Shown here piece by piece: positions 51,771 through 60,096 of a DNA stretch of 64,000 nucleotides. Every line of letters begins with the position of its first letter. Positions within the stretch are counted from its first letter, which is position 1. The notes beneath the pieces were generated by a model, which saw only the letters and a list, made by a program, of their open reading frames with translations, made no database searches and was not told the DNA's origin. Location of the stretch: contig JBBRAM010000005.1 in NCBI GenBank assembly GCA_038206765.1, positions 124,001-188,000 of the forward strand, given 5' to 3'. The stretch comes from UKL13-2 sp038206765 (lineage in GTDB: Bacteria > Pseudomonadota > Gammaproteobacteria > Burkholderiales > Usitatibacteraceae). The translations under genes and the position numbers were made by a program.

Positions 51771-53552
51771 CTATTTCCAACCCTTGCCATGCTCTTCATC
51801 AAACCGAATTTGGTCGTCGGCCAATTGTTTTTCCAATTCCTCACGCCCGGTCTTAGCACGTGACTGTACACGGGCAGCATCTCCGAACATCGGCATCATA
51901 TCAATCAGCGCCTTGATATTATGCCGCCTAAAAATATCGGCAATTTCTTTTGCACGGAAGCGATCTGTGCCGAGCATCTCGAGTGCGTGGCGACCGGTTT
52001 TGACGGCAGCTTCAAAAGTCTCACGTTCAATGAGCTTTACGCCGCGTTTATGCAGCTCGATGTAGTGTGTAACGTTCCGGGCGCGCGCAATCATTTGCAT
52101 GTTGGGGAAGTGCTCGCGCACCCGATCAGTCAGCGCCAAACTGTCTTCAACGTCATCGATCGCATTGACGATGAGCATTGCGTTTTTGGCACCGGCGGCC
52201 TCCAACAAATCTAGCCTGGTTGCGTCCCCATAATAGACTTTATAGCCAAATTTGCGCAGCAGCTCGATCTGATCGGGGTCGTGATCAAGCACTACTACTT
52301 TGAAACCATTGGCGAGCAGCAAACGGGTTACGATCTGCCCAAAACGTCCGAAGCCGGCGATGATCACGCTGCCCGGTTCGTCAATTGCGTCGGCTTCGCG
52401 TTCGGCCTCAACCCTGTTCGCCAACACTTTGTCGTGGATTAGCAGCAATAAAGGCGTGGCCACCATCGACAACGCGACGGTCATCGTGAGCAGCGCAATC
52501 CAGTCAGCCGGAATCACCCCGGCAAGCTGTGCAGCACCAAACACGACAAACGCGAATTCGCCACCTTGGGAAAGTAGGAGCGCAAACAACAAGCGCTGTT
52601 TTGAGGTGATGCCGATCAGCCGCGCAACGACCCAAAGCGCGGCAATTTTGATCGCTAAGAACCCGGCGACCAACAATGCAACCGTAGCCGGTTTGTTCAC
52701 TAGCAAACCAAAATCAATCGACATGCCGACTGAGATAAAAAAGAGCCCGAGCAACAAGCCTTTGAAGGGCTCGATATCGCTTTCGAGGGCGTGACGATAC
52801 TCAGAACTTGCGAGCAACACGCCTGCTAAAAATGCACCCAGTGCCATCGATAACCCGGCCATTGTCATCAACTGCGCAATGCCGATCACCAGCAATAACG
52901 CGAAGGCGGTGAATACTTCGCGCAGGTCAGTCGCCGCGACGAACCGTAATGCGGGGCGGGTGAGATAGCGGCCAATAAACACCACACCAAGAATCGCACC
53001 GGCGGCTTTGAGCGCGTTGAACCAGAATGGCTCGGGGTTGGCTGCCGCACCAACCGCCAACAGCGGGATCACCGCCAGTAATGGGATCGCTGCCACGTCT
53101 TGAAACAGTAAAATAGCAAAGCTCGCGCGGCCAGTCGGAGTGGGTAAAAAATTACGTTCGGTCATGGTCGCTACTGCAATCGCAGTAGACGAAAGTGCCA
53201 AAGCAAGTCCCGCCACCAGCGCGGATTGCCAAGGTAAATGGGCTGCTAAGCCGCATCCAGCAAGGGTTAAGCCGCAAATTAGCAGCTGCAAGCTGCCGCC
53301 ACCAAACACCTCGCGCCGCATTGACCACAGCCGCTTCGGCTCCAGCTCCAAGCCGATCACAAACAGCATTAGCACCACGCCAAACTCGGAAAAGTGCATG
53401 ATCGATTCGACATCCGATACTAGTCGCAACCCCCACGGCCCAATCGCTGCGCCGGCAATCAAATAGCCCAATACCGAGCCCAAGCCAAGCTTCTTGGCAA
53501 TCGGCACCGCGATCACAGCGGCCAGTAAATAAATCAGCGCATCGACCATCAT
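51771..53552 (-). CDS. CPA2-family cation/proton antiporter with RCK domain (KefB/KefC type)
   Basis: This is a glutathione-regulated potassium-efflux system homologue of 593 residues. About a dozen membrane helices (residues 3-375) carry the family motifs GYLIAGAAIGPWGLRL, FVIGLELEPKRLW and the ion-site segment ILLFQDVAAIPLLA. A cytosolic RCK/TrkA-N domain follows, with the nucleotide-binding GFGRFGQIVTRLLL and YYGDATRLDLLEAAGA. A short charged C-terminus ends in a Lys/Glu helix. It is overlapped (ATGA) by the preceding KefG/F-like gene, as in real kef operons. Together they suggest protection against electrophiles, although sequence cannot separate KefB from KefC. Confidence 0.93.
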   Translation of the reverse strand: MMVDALIYLLAAVIAVPIAKKLGLGSVLGYLIAGAAIGPWGLRLVSDVESIMHFSEFGVVLMLFVIGLELEPKRLWSMRREVFGGGSLQLLICGLTLAGCGLAAHLPWQSALVAGLALALSSTAIAVATMTERNFLPTPTGRASFAILLFQDVAAIPLLAVIPLLAVGAAANPEPFWFNALKAAGAILGVVFIGRYLTRPALRFVAATDLREVFTAFALLLVIGIAQLMTMAGLSMALGAFLAGVLLASSEYRHALESDIEPFKGLLLGLFFISVGMSIDFGLLVNKPATVALLVAGFLAIKIAALWVVARLIGITSKQRLLFALLLSQGGEFAFVVFGAAQLAGVIPADWIALLTMTVALSMVATPLLLLIHDKVLANRVEAEREADAIDEPGSVIIAGFGRFGQIVTRLLLANGFKVVVLDHDPDQIELLRKFGYKVYYGDATRLDLLEAAGAKNAMLIVNAIDDVEDSLALTDRVREHFPNMQMIARARNVTHYIELHKRGVKLIERETFEAAVKTGRHALEMLGTDRFRAKEIADIFRRHNIKALIDMMPMFGDAARVQSRAKTGREELEKQLADDQIRFDEEHGKGWK

Positions 53553-54151
53553 CGCGTTACCTCTTGCGGGGTCGGTGACGGCGCAGGTGCAGGTACCGTC
53601 ACACTTACACTTAAAGGAATTTGGTTTGCAGCAGAAAATGCAATTAAATGACTTCGCAATTGTTGTGCGGCCTCATCGAGCGCGGCATCGCTCATCGAAT
53701 GTGCGCCGTGCAACGGCATCGGTGGCTGCCAGTGCATGCCGCAAAAACGCGCGGTCTCTTCAAGTGGTGCCGCGAAATGATGAAACGGCTGCTCGTGAAT
53801 GCCCGCGGCACTGTAGGTTTCGACCTCGCCGCCGGTGGTTGGTACCCAGAGGCAATGCTTGCCGCGTAACATCACGCCATCCGGACCATATGCCCAGCCA
53901 TAAGCAAACACCTTGTCCAGCCAATGCTTAAATAAACCTGGTGGGCTGTACCAATAAATTGGATGCAGCCAAACGATGAGCTTCGCCTGTGCAATTGCGG
54001 CCTGCTCCGCAGCAATATCGATATCAAAATCCGGATAGCGATCATAGAGCGAATGCATCGCAAGCCCTGGCAAATCGCGCACCGCCTCGGCAAAACGGCG
54101 CGAGGCGCGGGATCGGCTGGGGTAGGGATGTGCGTAGACGACGAGGATCAT
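53549..54151 (-). CDS. KefG/KefF-like NAD(P)H oxidoreductase, ancillary to the antiporter
   Basis: This is a flavodoxin-fold quinone-reductase-like protein of 200 residues that activates Kef antiporters in characterised systems. The start is MILVVYAHPYPSRSRASRR, the usual opening of the family. The flavin/substrate region IVWLHPIYWYSPPGLFKHWLDKVFAYGWAYG and the WVPTTGGEVETYSAAG motif are present. A longer open frame (28 codons more) is not family-like. The C-terminal 25 residues are Pro/Val-rich and specific to this protein. The gene is translationally coupled to the antiporter. Confidence 0.92.
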   Translation of the reverse strand: MILVVYAHPYPSRSRASRRFAEAVRDLPGLAMHSLYDRYPDFDIDIAAEQAAIAQAKLIVWLHPIYWYSPPGLFKHWLDKVFAYGWAYGPDGVMLRGKHCLWVPTTGGEVETYSAAGIHEQPFHHFAAPLEETARFCGMHWQPPMPLHGAHSMSDAALDEAAQQLRSHLIAFSAANQIPLSVSVTVPAPAPSPTPQEVTR

Positions 54152-54418
54152 GTTTAGGTTATGCGTAAAGATGGAGGGATGAGGAGGTGAGGAGGTGAGG
54201 TTTTCGCGCTGTTGATAGTCGCAACCGAAAGCCACAATTGACAGAATATCAGGGTTTAATTGCGCTACTTTACAATACGGCTCGTTTAGGGTTCCGCAGG
54301 GTCAGGCGCTGCTGTAGCTGCTTTAGCTGCTGTAAGCTGGACAAACCGAAGTGGGCCTACCCGACGAGCCAAGTCCCGAGTCAATCAACGGGGAATATTT
54401 TCCCCGAGCGTATTCCTA

Positions 54419-55546
54419 TCAACCCATGCCCTCTGTCATCACATCTCGCCCCTTAAAGTAGCCTGACATCGCTTTGTGATAGGCCACAAACAGCGCTACA
54501 AAACCCGCAAATAGGATCGGCTGGGCGATCCCCAATTTCCAGCCGCCAACGCCGACTGAGGCGCAGAGAATCGATCCCACCAACATCAATAAATTTGCCT
54601 GGCCGACGCGCAGCCCGCGCGCCAATAAAAAATGATGCAAGTGTTGGCGATCGGCCGCAAACGGGCTGCGCCCCGATTTGCTTCGGCGGAGCATCAGCGA
54701 TACGCAATCGCAAAGCGGGATCACCACCACCCAGAGCGCGCAAATCGGCGGGAAGGTGCGCAACGGCGTTCCAGTAGAGGTACTTTGAAGGCCTCCCATA
54801 CCGCTGGAAAGATCAATCGCAAACCAGGCCAGCAAAAATCCCATCAACATGCTGCCGGCATCGCCCAAAAATACTTCGGCATGCTTGCGCGGTGGGACGC
54901 GTAAATTAAAAATCAAGAAGGCAACCGTTCCCCCGATCAGCACCAGTAGCGTTTTGTATTGATCCCACAAACCCGATTCGCTTGCTACAACGGCATAAGC
55001 CGTCAATGCGACCAAGATAATGATGCCCGATTGACCGTCCATCCCGTCGGCCATGTTGATCGCGTTGATCACGCCGATTGCTGCGAAGATGGTCATTGGG
55101 ACAGACAAAACCCAAAAGCCAATATCACCGATCCCGATCAAATTGCCCACGTTTTTGAGTTCAACATGGCCAACATAAATCATCACCAAACAAGCGATCG
55201 CCTGCACGATAAATTTTGGGAACGGTGGCACCTCACGAATATCATCAGCCACACCAATTGCTATCAATAGCGCCACCGCAATCGCCATCGCCGGTGCATA
55301 GGCCGGTGCATGAGCCGGTGCAAAAGCTGGTGCAAAGGCCGGTGCAAAAGCCGGTGCGAGTAGCTGGAAACTCAATATCAGTGACATCGCAATTGCGATC
55401 CCGCCCACAACCGGTGTGGCGGCCGCATGATCCTTACGGCCGCCGGGGTAGTCGAGCAGGTGCAGGCTTGGGGCGAGTTTTATCAGGATGACGATGGCCA
55501 GAGTGGTCATCGCTATGGCGTATAAAATGGTGGTTAAAAATGTCAT
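54419..55546 (-). CDS. WecA/MraY-family undecaprenyl-phosphate sugar-1-phosphate transferase
   Basis: This is an inner-membrane enzyme that starts lipid-linked polysaccharide synthesis by moving a HexNAc-1-phosphate from UDP to undecaprenyl phosphate. The 375 residues have about ten helices. Diagnostic motifs are VADDIREVPPFPKF (Asp pair), NAINMADGMDGQSG, FLGDAGSMLMGFLLAWF and the loop GRSPFAADRQHLHH, which is WecA-type. The second helix region contains six copies of the repeat A-P-A-(F/H/Y), encoded by a 12-bp minisatellite. It overlaps the GT4 gene by four bases. The initiating sugar is unknown. Confidence 0.92.
   Translation of the reverse strand: MTFLTTILYAIAMTTLAIVILIKLAPSLHLLDYPGGRKDHAAATPVVGGIAIAMSLILSFQLLAPAFAPAFAPAFAPAHAPAYAPAMAIAVALLIAIGVADDIREVPPFPKFIVQAIACLVMIYVGHVELKNVGNLIGIGDIGFWVLSVPMTIFAAIGVINAINMADGMDGQSGIIILVALTAYAVVASESGLWDQYKTLLVLIGGTVAFLIFNLRVPPRKHAEVFLGDAGSMLMGFLLAWFAIDLSSGMGGLQSTSTGTPLRTFPPICALWVVVIPLCDCVSLMLRRSKSGRSPFAADRQHLHHFLLARGLRVGQANLLMLVGSILCASVGVGGWKLGIAQPILFAGFVALFVAYHKAMSGYFKGRDVMTEGMG
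55290..55361 (-). repeat. 12-bp minisatellite in the WecA-type transferase gene
   Basis: Six head-to-tail 12-bp units (plus-strand forms GCCGGTGCATAG, GCCGGTGCATGA, GCCGGTGCAAAA, GCTGGTGCAAAG) lie within the coding sequence. They encode Ala-Pro-Ala-Phe/His/Tyr tetrads in a hydrophobic stretch. The unit length keeps the frame. Units differ at one to three positions, mostly in the last three bases. Confidence 0.9.
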
Positions 55547-56676
55547 GGCCGATTACTTCTTGCTTGGTTTAGCTCATCCACCACCGCCAAATACCGCGCC
55601 AGTACCTGTGTTTCATCAAAAACCCGCTCCACCAGTGCGCGCCCCTGCAAGCCCATTTCGGAGCGTTCGCCCGGCGCCAGCGCCATAAAGCGAAGCATTT
55701 TTTCAGCCAAGTCGTTCGCGTCAGCAAGGCTGCACAAATAACCAGTCTTGCCGTCAACAATGGTATCTCGGCAGCCCGGTGCGTCGGTGGTAATGACGGG
55801 GCGTGCCATGGCCGCTGCCTCCAGTAGCGAGCGCGGTACGCCCTCGCGATATTTTGACGGTAAAACCACGCAATCGGCATGGGTTATAAATGGCCGCACG
55901 TCGTCAGTCGGCGGCAAATATTCAACGACGCCCTCGGCGACCCAAGCATCCATCTGCGCATGTGAAATCGCTGATGGATTGGCTACATCCAAAAAACCAA
56001 GTAACTGAAACCGTGCCAGCGGATATCGGGCACGCAGCTGACGCGCCGCCTCGATGTATTCGCCTACACCTTTATCCCAAAGCATCCGCGCAACGAGCAA
56101 GAACACGGGTGCATCGGGCGCGCGCACTACCAAGGCAGTCGGGGCGAATCGACTCAAATCTACTCCCGAACCCGGTAGCCGCTCGGCTATTGCGGCTGAG
56201 ACCAGGCAGTCGTTTATGAATACAGACATGTCGTCCAAGTTCTGAAAAAAAACGCGGTACGCCCGCCGGAAGGTGAGCCGATACAGCGTTTTAGCGATGG
56301 CCGTTATCACCGAGCGGCGAATAAACGCACGCCCTAGGCCAGACACATTCGGGACGAACGGTACCTTCGCCGCGACACACGCCAACGATGAATATAGGTT
56401 GCCTTTTGGCGTATAGCTAAACGCCAAATCAATGCGTTCAGCCTTGAGCAACCGCCGAATCGCCAGCACCGATTTAAGCTCCACCAGCGGGTTCGTGCCG
56501 CCGCCAGAAATTGGCACATTGATAAATTTCATGCCTGCTGATGAAATGCGATCTGCATAAGCGTCAACCGGGGCTACCGCGATCACGGTATGACCGGCAG
56601 TTTGCAGTGCAAGCATTAGGTTCAAACGAAAATTGAACAGGTACCAGGCAGTGTTCGAGACGACGGCAATGCGCAT
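55543..56676 (-). CDS. Family 4 glycosyltransferase
   Basis: This is a retaining GT-B glycosyltransferase of 377 residues, probably adding the second sugar to the lipid carrier primed by the neighbouring WecA-type enzyme. The N-terminal domain begins RIAVVSNTAWYLFNFRLNLM. The GT4 donor-binding region holds FLLVARMLWDKGVGEYIEAAR, VVLPSKYREGVPRSLLEAAAMARPVITTDAPGCR and TGYLCSLADANDLAEKM, including the conserved EX7E pattern. It is cytoplasmic with no membrane segment. Stop and start overlap between this gene and the transferase gene downstream (ATGA), so the two form an operon. Donor sugar unknown. Confidence 0.92.
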   Translation of the reverse strand: MRIAVVSNTAWYLFNFRLNLMLALQTAGHTVIAVAPVDAYADRISSAGMKFINVPISGGGTNPLVELKSVLAIRRLLKAERIDLAFSYTPKGNLYSSLACVAAKVPFVPNVSGLGRAFIRRSVITAIAKTLYRLTFRRAYRVFFQNLDDMSVFINDCLVSAAIAERLPGSGVDLSRFAPTALVVRAPDAPVFLLVARMLWDKGVGEYIEAARQLRARYPLARFQLLGFLDVANPSAISHAQMDAWVAEGVVEYLPPTDDVRPFITHADCVVLPSKYREGVPRSLLEAAAMARPVITTDAPGCRDTIVDGKTGYLCSLADANDLAEKMLRFMALAPGERSEMGLQGRALVERVFDETQVLARYLAVVDELNQARSNRP

Positions 56677-56903
56677 TAAAGCCAGCTCTCGCTTGTGCCA
56701 GCGATTGCCGGTGCCGGTTTCGCAGTAGCGGTCATGCTAAGCGGCATCAAATTTTTCATGGCAAGCAGGCCCGATAGTGTTGGCGTTTCAATAAAAACAC
56801 TGTAGCGCAATTCAAATGGTTTGAAAAAACGCAACAATAAATGCTGTATCGGGATGCCTACGATCACTTGAAGCCTTCTGGAAATAATTTGGCAATTTTG
56901 CAT
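56676..56903 (-). CDS. Possible small ORF coupled to the glycosyltransferase
   Basis: This is an open frame of 75 codons whose TAA overlaps the glycosyltransferase ATG (TAATG), the geometry of translational coupling. The product is basic and hydrophobic (HLLLRFFKPFELRYSVFIETPTL), without a motif I recognise. No good ribosome-binding site precedes it, and codon use is not compelling. It could be a leader peptide, the remnant of a larger gene or chance. Confidence 0.25.
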   Translation of the reverse strand: MQNCQIISRRLQVIVGIPIQHLLLRFFKPFELRYSVFIETPTLSGLLAMKNLMPLSMTATAKPAPAIAGTSESWL

Positions 56904-57195
56904 TGGCAGCGGGTTTTAACTGCGGCGTTTTTTATGAGAGGTGAATGGGAGGTGAATGCGGGGTTTTTTGATGTGGATAGCCCACATTGTTGAGGAAAAT
57001 ATTGCCAAACGTCAGGCTGGGCGGGTGTTTTCAGGCATTTGTTGCTGGGAAACCGCCACCGTACTTGGCATTCGCGGCTAAACGGCAGCAATCTAAATTG
57101 CATCTTGGTTTGCGGTATCCTCTCTCTAGTCTTTTATTTTCACAATATTTCTATCATATTTTTATATTTTGCCGAGCGCTAGCGAAAAATAAGCC
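56904..57195. promoter_or_regulatory. Divergent regulatory region of the polysaccharide locus
   Basis: About 300-500 bases separate the minus-strand wecA/GT4 arm from the plus-strand rfbH arm. The 50 bases at 57125-57175 are very AT-rich (TTTTATTTTCACAATATTTC and onward) and are the likely promoter of rfbH, but I cannot fix a -35/-10 pair. I see no ops/JUMPStart element for RfaH. Confidence 0.4.
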
Positions 57196-58521
57196 ATGAA
57201 TGCCCCCTCAACGAAAGACGAATTGCGCCAGCAGATTTTGCTGCTGGTTGAGCAATATGCGGCGCAAAGTTTGGCGAATCAACCTTTCGTTCCGGGGCGG
57301 ACGGTGATCCCCGCTGCTGGCAAAGTGCTGGGCGCTGCCGAAATTCAAAATATGGTGGAAGCATCGCTCGATGGCTGGCTCACCACGGGGCGCTTCAACG
57401 ATGCGTTTGAGAAAAAGCTCGCCACCTTCCTCGGCGTTAAATATGTCGTCACCACCAATTCAGGATCATCGGCAAATCTGCTCGCCTTCACCGCGCTCAC
57501 CTCGCCAAGTCTTGGCCTGCGCGCTCTGCAACCGGGTGATGAAGTAATTAGTGTGGCCGCCAGTTTCCCGACGACGGTTAACCCGATCATTCAGAACGGG
57601 TGTGTGCCGGTGTTCGTGGATGTCGATATTCCCACCTACAACATTGATGCCAGCAAGATCGAAGCGGCATTGTCTGAAAAGACCCGCGCCATCATGCTCG
57701 CCCACACGCTGGGCAACCCGTATAACCTCAAGGTCATCACTGATATTTGCAAAAAACACCGGCTTTGGTTGATCGAAGATTGCTGCGATGCGCTAGGCGC
57801 CACCTATGACGGCAAGCAGGTTGGCACGTTTGGCGATATCGGCACGCTGAGTTTTTATCCGGCGCACCACATTACGATGGGCGAGGGCGGAGCCGTATTC
57901 ACCAACAACCCGGATCTAAAGCGCATCATCGAATCATTCCGCGATTGGGGTCGCGATTGCTATTGCGCACCGGGCAACGATAACACCTGCGGTAAACGCT
58001 TCGGCTGGCAGCAGGGTACGCTGCCGCAAGGCTATGACCATAAATACACCTATAGCCACGTCGGCTACAACTTAAAAATTACCGACATGCAGGCCGCCTG
58101 CGGCTTGGCACAGCTGGACCGCGCAAATGATTTTATCGCTACGCGCAAAGCTAATTTTAAATTCTTGAAAGAGCGGCTAAAGACGCTGAAGGAATTTTTA
58201 ATATTGCCCGAAGCCACACCCAGCAGTGAGCCTTCATGGTTTGGGTTTCCGATTACGCTACGCGACACCGCGCCAGTGAATAGGGTTGATCTGCTGAAAT
58301 ATCTGGATCAACACAAGATCGGTACGCGGCTTTTGTTTGCAGGCAACATCACCTGCCAACCCTATTTTACGAGCCAAAAATATCGCATCGCCGATAGCCT
58401 TGAGCGCACAGACACAGTGATGAATAATACTTTTTGGTTGGGGGTTTATCCAGGATTGCAAGAAGATATGCTCGACTACACCGCAAGCCAAATAGAAGCC
58501 TTTTTAGGCTTAGGGTTTTAA
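57196..58521 (+). CDS. rfbH: CDP-4-dehydro-6-deoxyglucose 3-dehydratase (E1, RfbH)
   Basis: This is a PMP-dependent [2Fe-2S] enzyme of the DegT/DnrJ/EryC1 fold. It removes the C3 hydroxyl of CDP-4-keto-6-deoxyglucose on the way to 3,6-dideoxyhexoses. The 441 residues show the histidine that replaces the usual PLP-lysine (SFYPAHHITMGEGG, His224) and all four cluster cysteines: Cys197, Cys255, Cys257 and Cys265 (C-X57-C-X1-C-X7-C), the spacing known for the Yersinia enzyme with an offset of four. It needs a ferredoxin-like reductase (E3, RfbI/AscD), which is not in this window. It is the first gene of the plus-strand polysaccharide arm. Confidence 0.96.
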   Translation: MNAPSTKDELRQQILLLVEQYAAQSLANQPFVPGRTVIPAAGKVLGAAEIQNMVEASLDGWLTTGRFNDAFEKKLATFLGVKYVVTTNSGSSANLLAFTALTSPSLGLRALQPGDEVISVAASFPTTVNPIIQNGCVPVFVDVDIPTYNIDASKIEAALSEKTRAIMLAHTLGNPYNLKVITDICKKHRLWLIEDCCDALGATYDGKQVGTFGDIGTLSFYPAHHITMGEGGAVFTNNPDLKRIIESFRDWGRDCYCAPGNDNTCGKRFGWQQGTLPQGYDHKYTYSHVGYNLKITDMQAACGLAQLDRANDFIATRKANFKFLKERLKTLKEFLILPEATPSSEPSWFGFPITLRDTAPVNRVDLLKYLDQHKIGTRLLFAGNITCQPYFTSQKYRIADSLERTDTVMNNTFWLGVYPGLQEDMLDYTASQIEAFLGLGF

Positions 58522-58528
58522 TCTGTTC

Positions 58529-59101
58529 ATGCAAATGCAAATCACCGATACCAAGATTGAAGGCGTCAAGCTAATTTCGTTAACGCCGTTCGTTGACGAG
58601 CGTGGCTGGTTTCTTAAAACCTTCCATGCACCAACCTTCGCCGCAGCTGGCCTTGAAACGGAGTTCCCAGAATCGTTCGTATCGCTATCTAAATGTAACG
58701 TGATTCGCGGTATGCACTTTCAAACCCTGCCTCACGACCATTCCAAAATCGTGCGGTGTGTAGCTGGGAAAGTGATGGATGTGGTGCTCGATCTGCGCAC
58801 TTACTCGCCGACATTTAAACAAGCGACGGGCTTTGTGCTGAACAGTGCCCAACCGCGCGCTATCTACATGCCGCGCGGGGTAGCGCATGGATTCCTCACA
58901 CTGAGCGACGAGGCGGTGCTGGAATATCACACCTCCACCGTGCACCACCCCGCCAGCGACAGCGGTATCCGCTGGGATAGCTTCGGCTTTGATTGGGGCT
59001 TGGGCGATGCGATGCCGACACTCTCGGCGCGGGACAAGAGCTTCAACGGCCTAGCAAATTTTGTGTCGCCCTTTGTGTCTCCTTCCGCGGCTGCGAACTG
59101 A
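58529..59101 (+). CDS. RmlC-like sugar 3,5-epimerase family protein
   Basis: This is a cupin epimerase of 190 residues related to dTDP-4-dehydrorhamnose 3,5-epimerase. The general-base histidine is in VIRGMHFQTLPHDHSKIVRC, and PRGVAHGFLTLSDEAVLEYH carries the second conserved site. Placed directly between rfbH and a reductase gene, it is a candidate for the C5-epimerase of the CDP-ascarylose route (AscE-like) rather than a rhamnose enzyme; that is inference from context. It starts seven bases after rfbH and ends two bases before the next start. Confidence 0.88.
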   Translation: MQMQITDTKIEGVKLISLTPFVDERGWFLKTFHAPTFAAAGLETEFPESFVSLSKCNVIRGMHFQTLPHDHSKIVRCVAGKVMDVVLDLRTYSPTFKQATGFVLNSAQPRAIYMPRGVAHGFLTLSDEAVLEYHTSTVHHPASDSGIRWDSFGFDWGLGDAMPTLSARDKSFNGLANFVSPFVSPSAAAN

Positions 59102-59103
59102 TC

Positions 59104-60096
59104 GTGTCGGACTTCACCCGCTGCCTCATCACCGGTGCAACAGGATTTGTAGGAGGGCACCTCGCGCGACGCTTGGTTGCCGAAGGCAAAGATGTCCACA
59201 TCCTCACCCGCGCCACCTCATCCCTCGCCGCCATCCAAGACATCGCCGGGCGCCTCACTATCCATCGCCTGGGATCAGCCAGCGCTTATGCCAAGGTCTC
59301 TGCTGCCAACGCGCCAACCACCGCCAGCGTCAACGAGGCAATCACGAAAGCCAACCCCGAAGTGGTATTCCACTTGGCCGCGATGTTTCGCGCGGAACAC
59401 TCGCCGGAAGACATCGCGCCGATGATCGAGGCTAACGTTACCTTCACCACACAGCTGCTGGAAGGCATGAAGCAGACGGGGGTGAAAACACTCATCAACA
59501 CCGGCACCTCGTGGCAGCACTACCACGGCGCCGACTACGACCCGGTCTGCCTGTACGCTGCCACCAAGCAAGCTGCGGAAGACATCATCACCTTTTACTG
59601 CAATGCGCACGGCTTGCGGGCGATCACGCTAAAGCTTTTTGATACTTACGGGCCGGAAGATACGCGCAACAAACTGCTGAACATCTTTAAACGCGCGAGC
59701 GAATCGGAAACGCCGATCGCTTTTTCCGCTGGCGAGCAACTGATTGACATGGTGCACATTGATGACGTGGTGAATGCGTATCGGGTTGCCGCGCAGCAAG
59801 CCCAGCAGCCGGGCAACGCGACACACGTGAAATATGGTGTCAGTTCCGATGCCCCGCTGCCACTCCGTGAATTAGCCAGACGCTATGAATCCATCACCGG
59901 CAAGCGCCTCAACATTGCCTGGGGCGAGCGGCCCTATCGTGCGCGTGAAGTGATGCAGACACCGAAGCTACCCGGGCTGCCCGGTTGGGCGCCGGTGATC
60001 ACGTTCGACGCAGGTCTGGCGGAACTGATCAATCCTAGCAGTCCCCCACGCGATAGCGAGACCATGCGCTCGGCACCGAAGGTCACCAATGATTAG
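59104..60096 (+). CDS. NAD(P)-dependent epimerase/reductase of the extended SDR family
   Basis: This is a 330-residue extended short-chain dehydrogenase. It has the nucleotide motif TGATGFVGGHLARRL, the catalytic serine in NTGTSWQHYHG, and YAATKQAAED with the Tyr-Lys pair. In characterised 3,6-dideoxyhexose clusters such a gene reduces the C4 ketone to give CDP-abequose, paratose, tyvelose precursor or ascarylose. Which sugar cannot be told. The GTG start two bases after the epimerase stop is the natural one; a longer frame would overlap that gene by about 110 bases. It overlaps the flippase gene by eight bases. Confidence 0.88.
   Translation: MSDFTRCLITGATGFVGGHLARRLVAEGKDVHILTRATSSLAAIQDIAGRLTIHRLGSASAYAKVSAANAPTTASVNEAITKANPEVVFHLAAMFRAEHSPEDIAPMIEANVTFTTQLLEGMKQTGVKTLINTGTSWQHYHGADYDPVCLYAATKQAAEDIITFYCNAHGLRAITLKLFDTYGPEDTRNKLLNIFKRASESETPIAFSAGEQLIDMVHIDDVVNAYRVAAQQAQQPGNATHVKYGVSSDAPLPLRELARRYESITGKRLNIAWGERPYRAREVMQTPKLPGLPGWAPVITFDAGLAELINPSSPPRDSETMRSAPKVTND

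Noticed and set aside
55290..55361. Possible CRISPR-like array
   Set aside because: Units are directly adjacent without spacers and keep an open reading frame, so this is a coding minisatellite.
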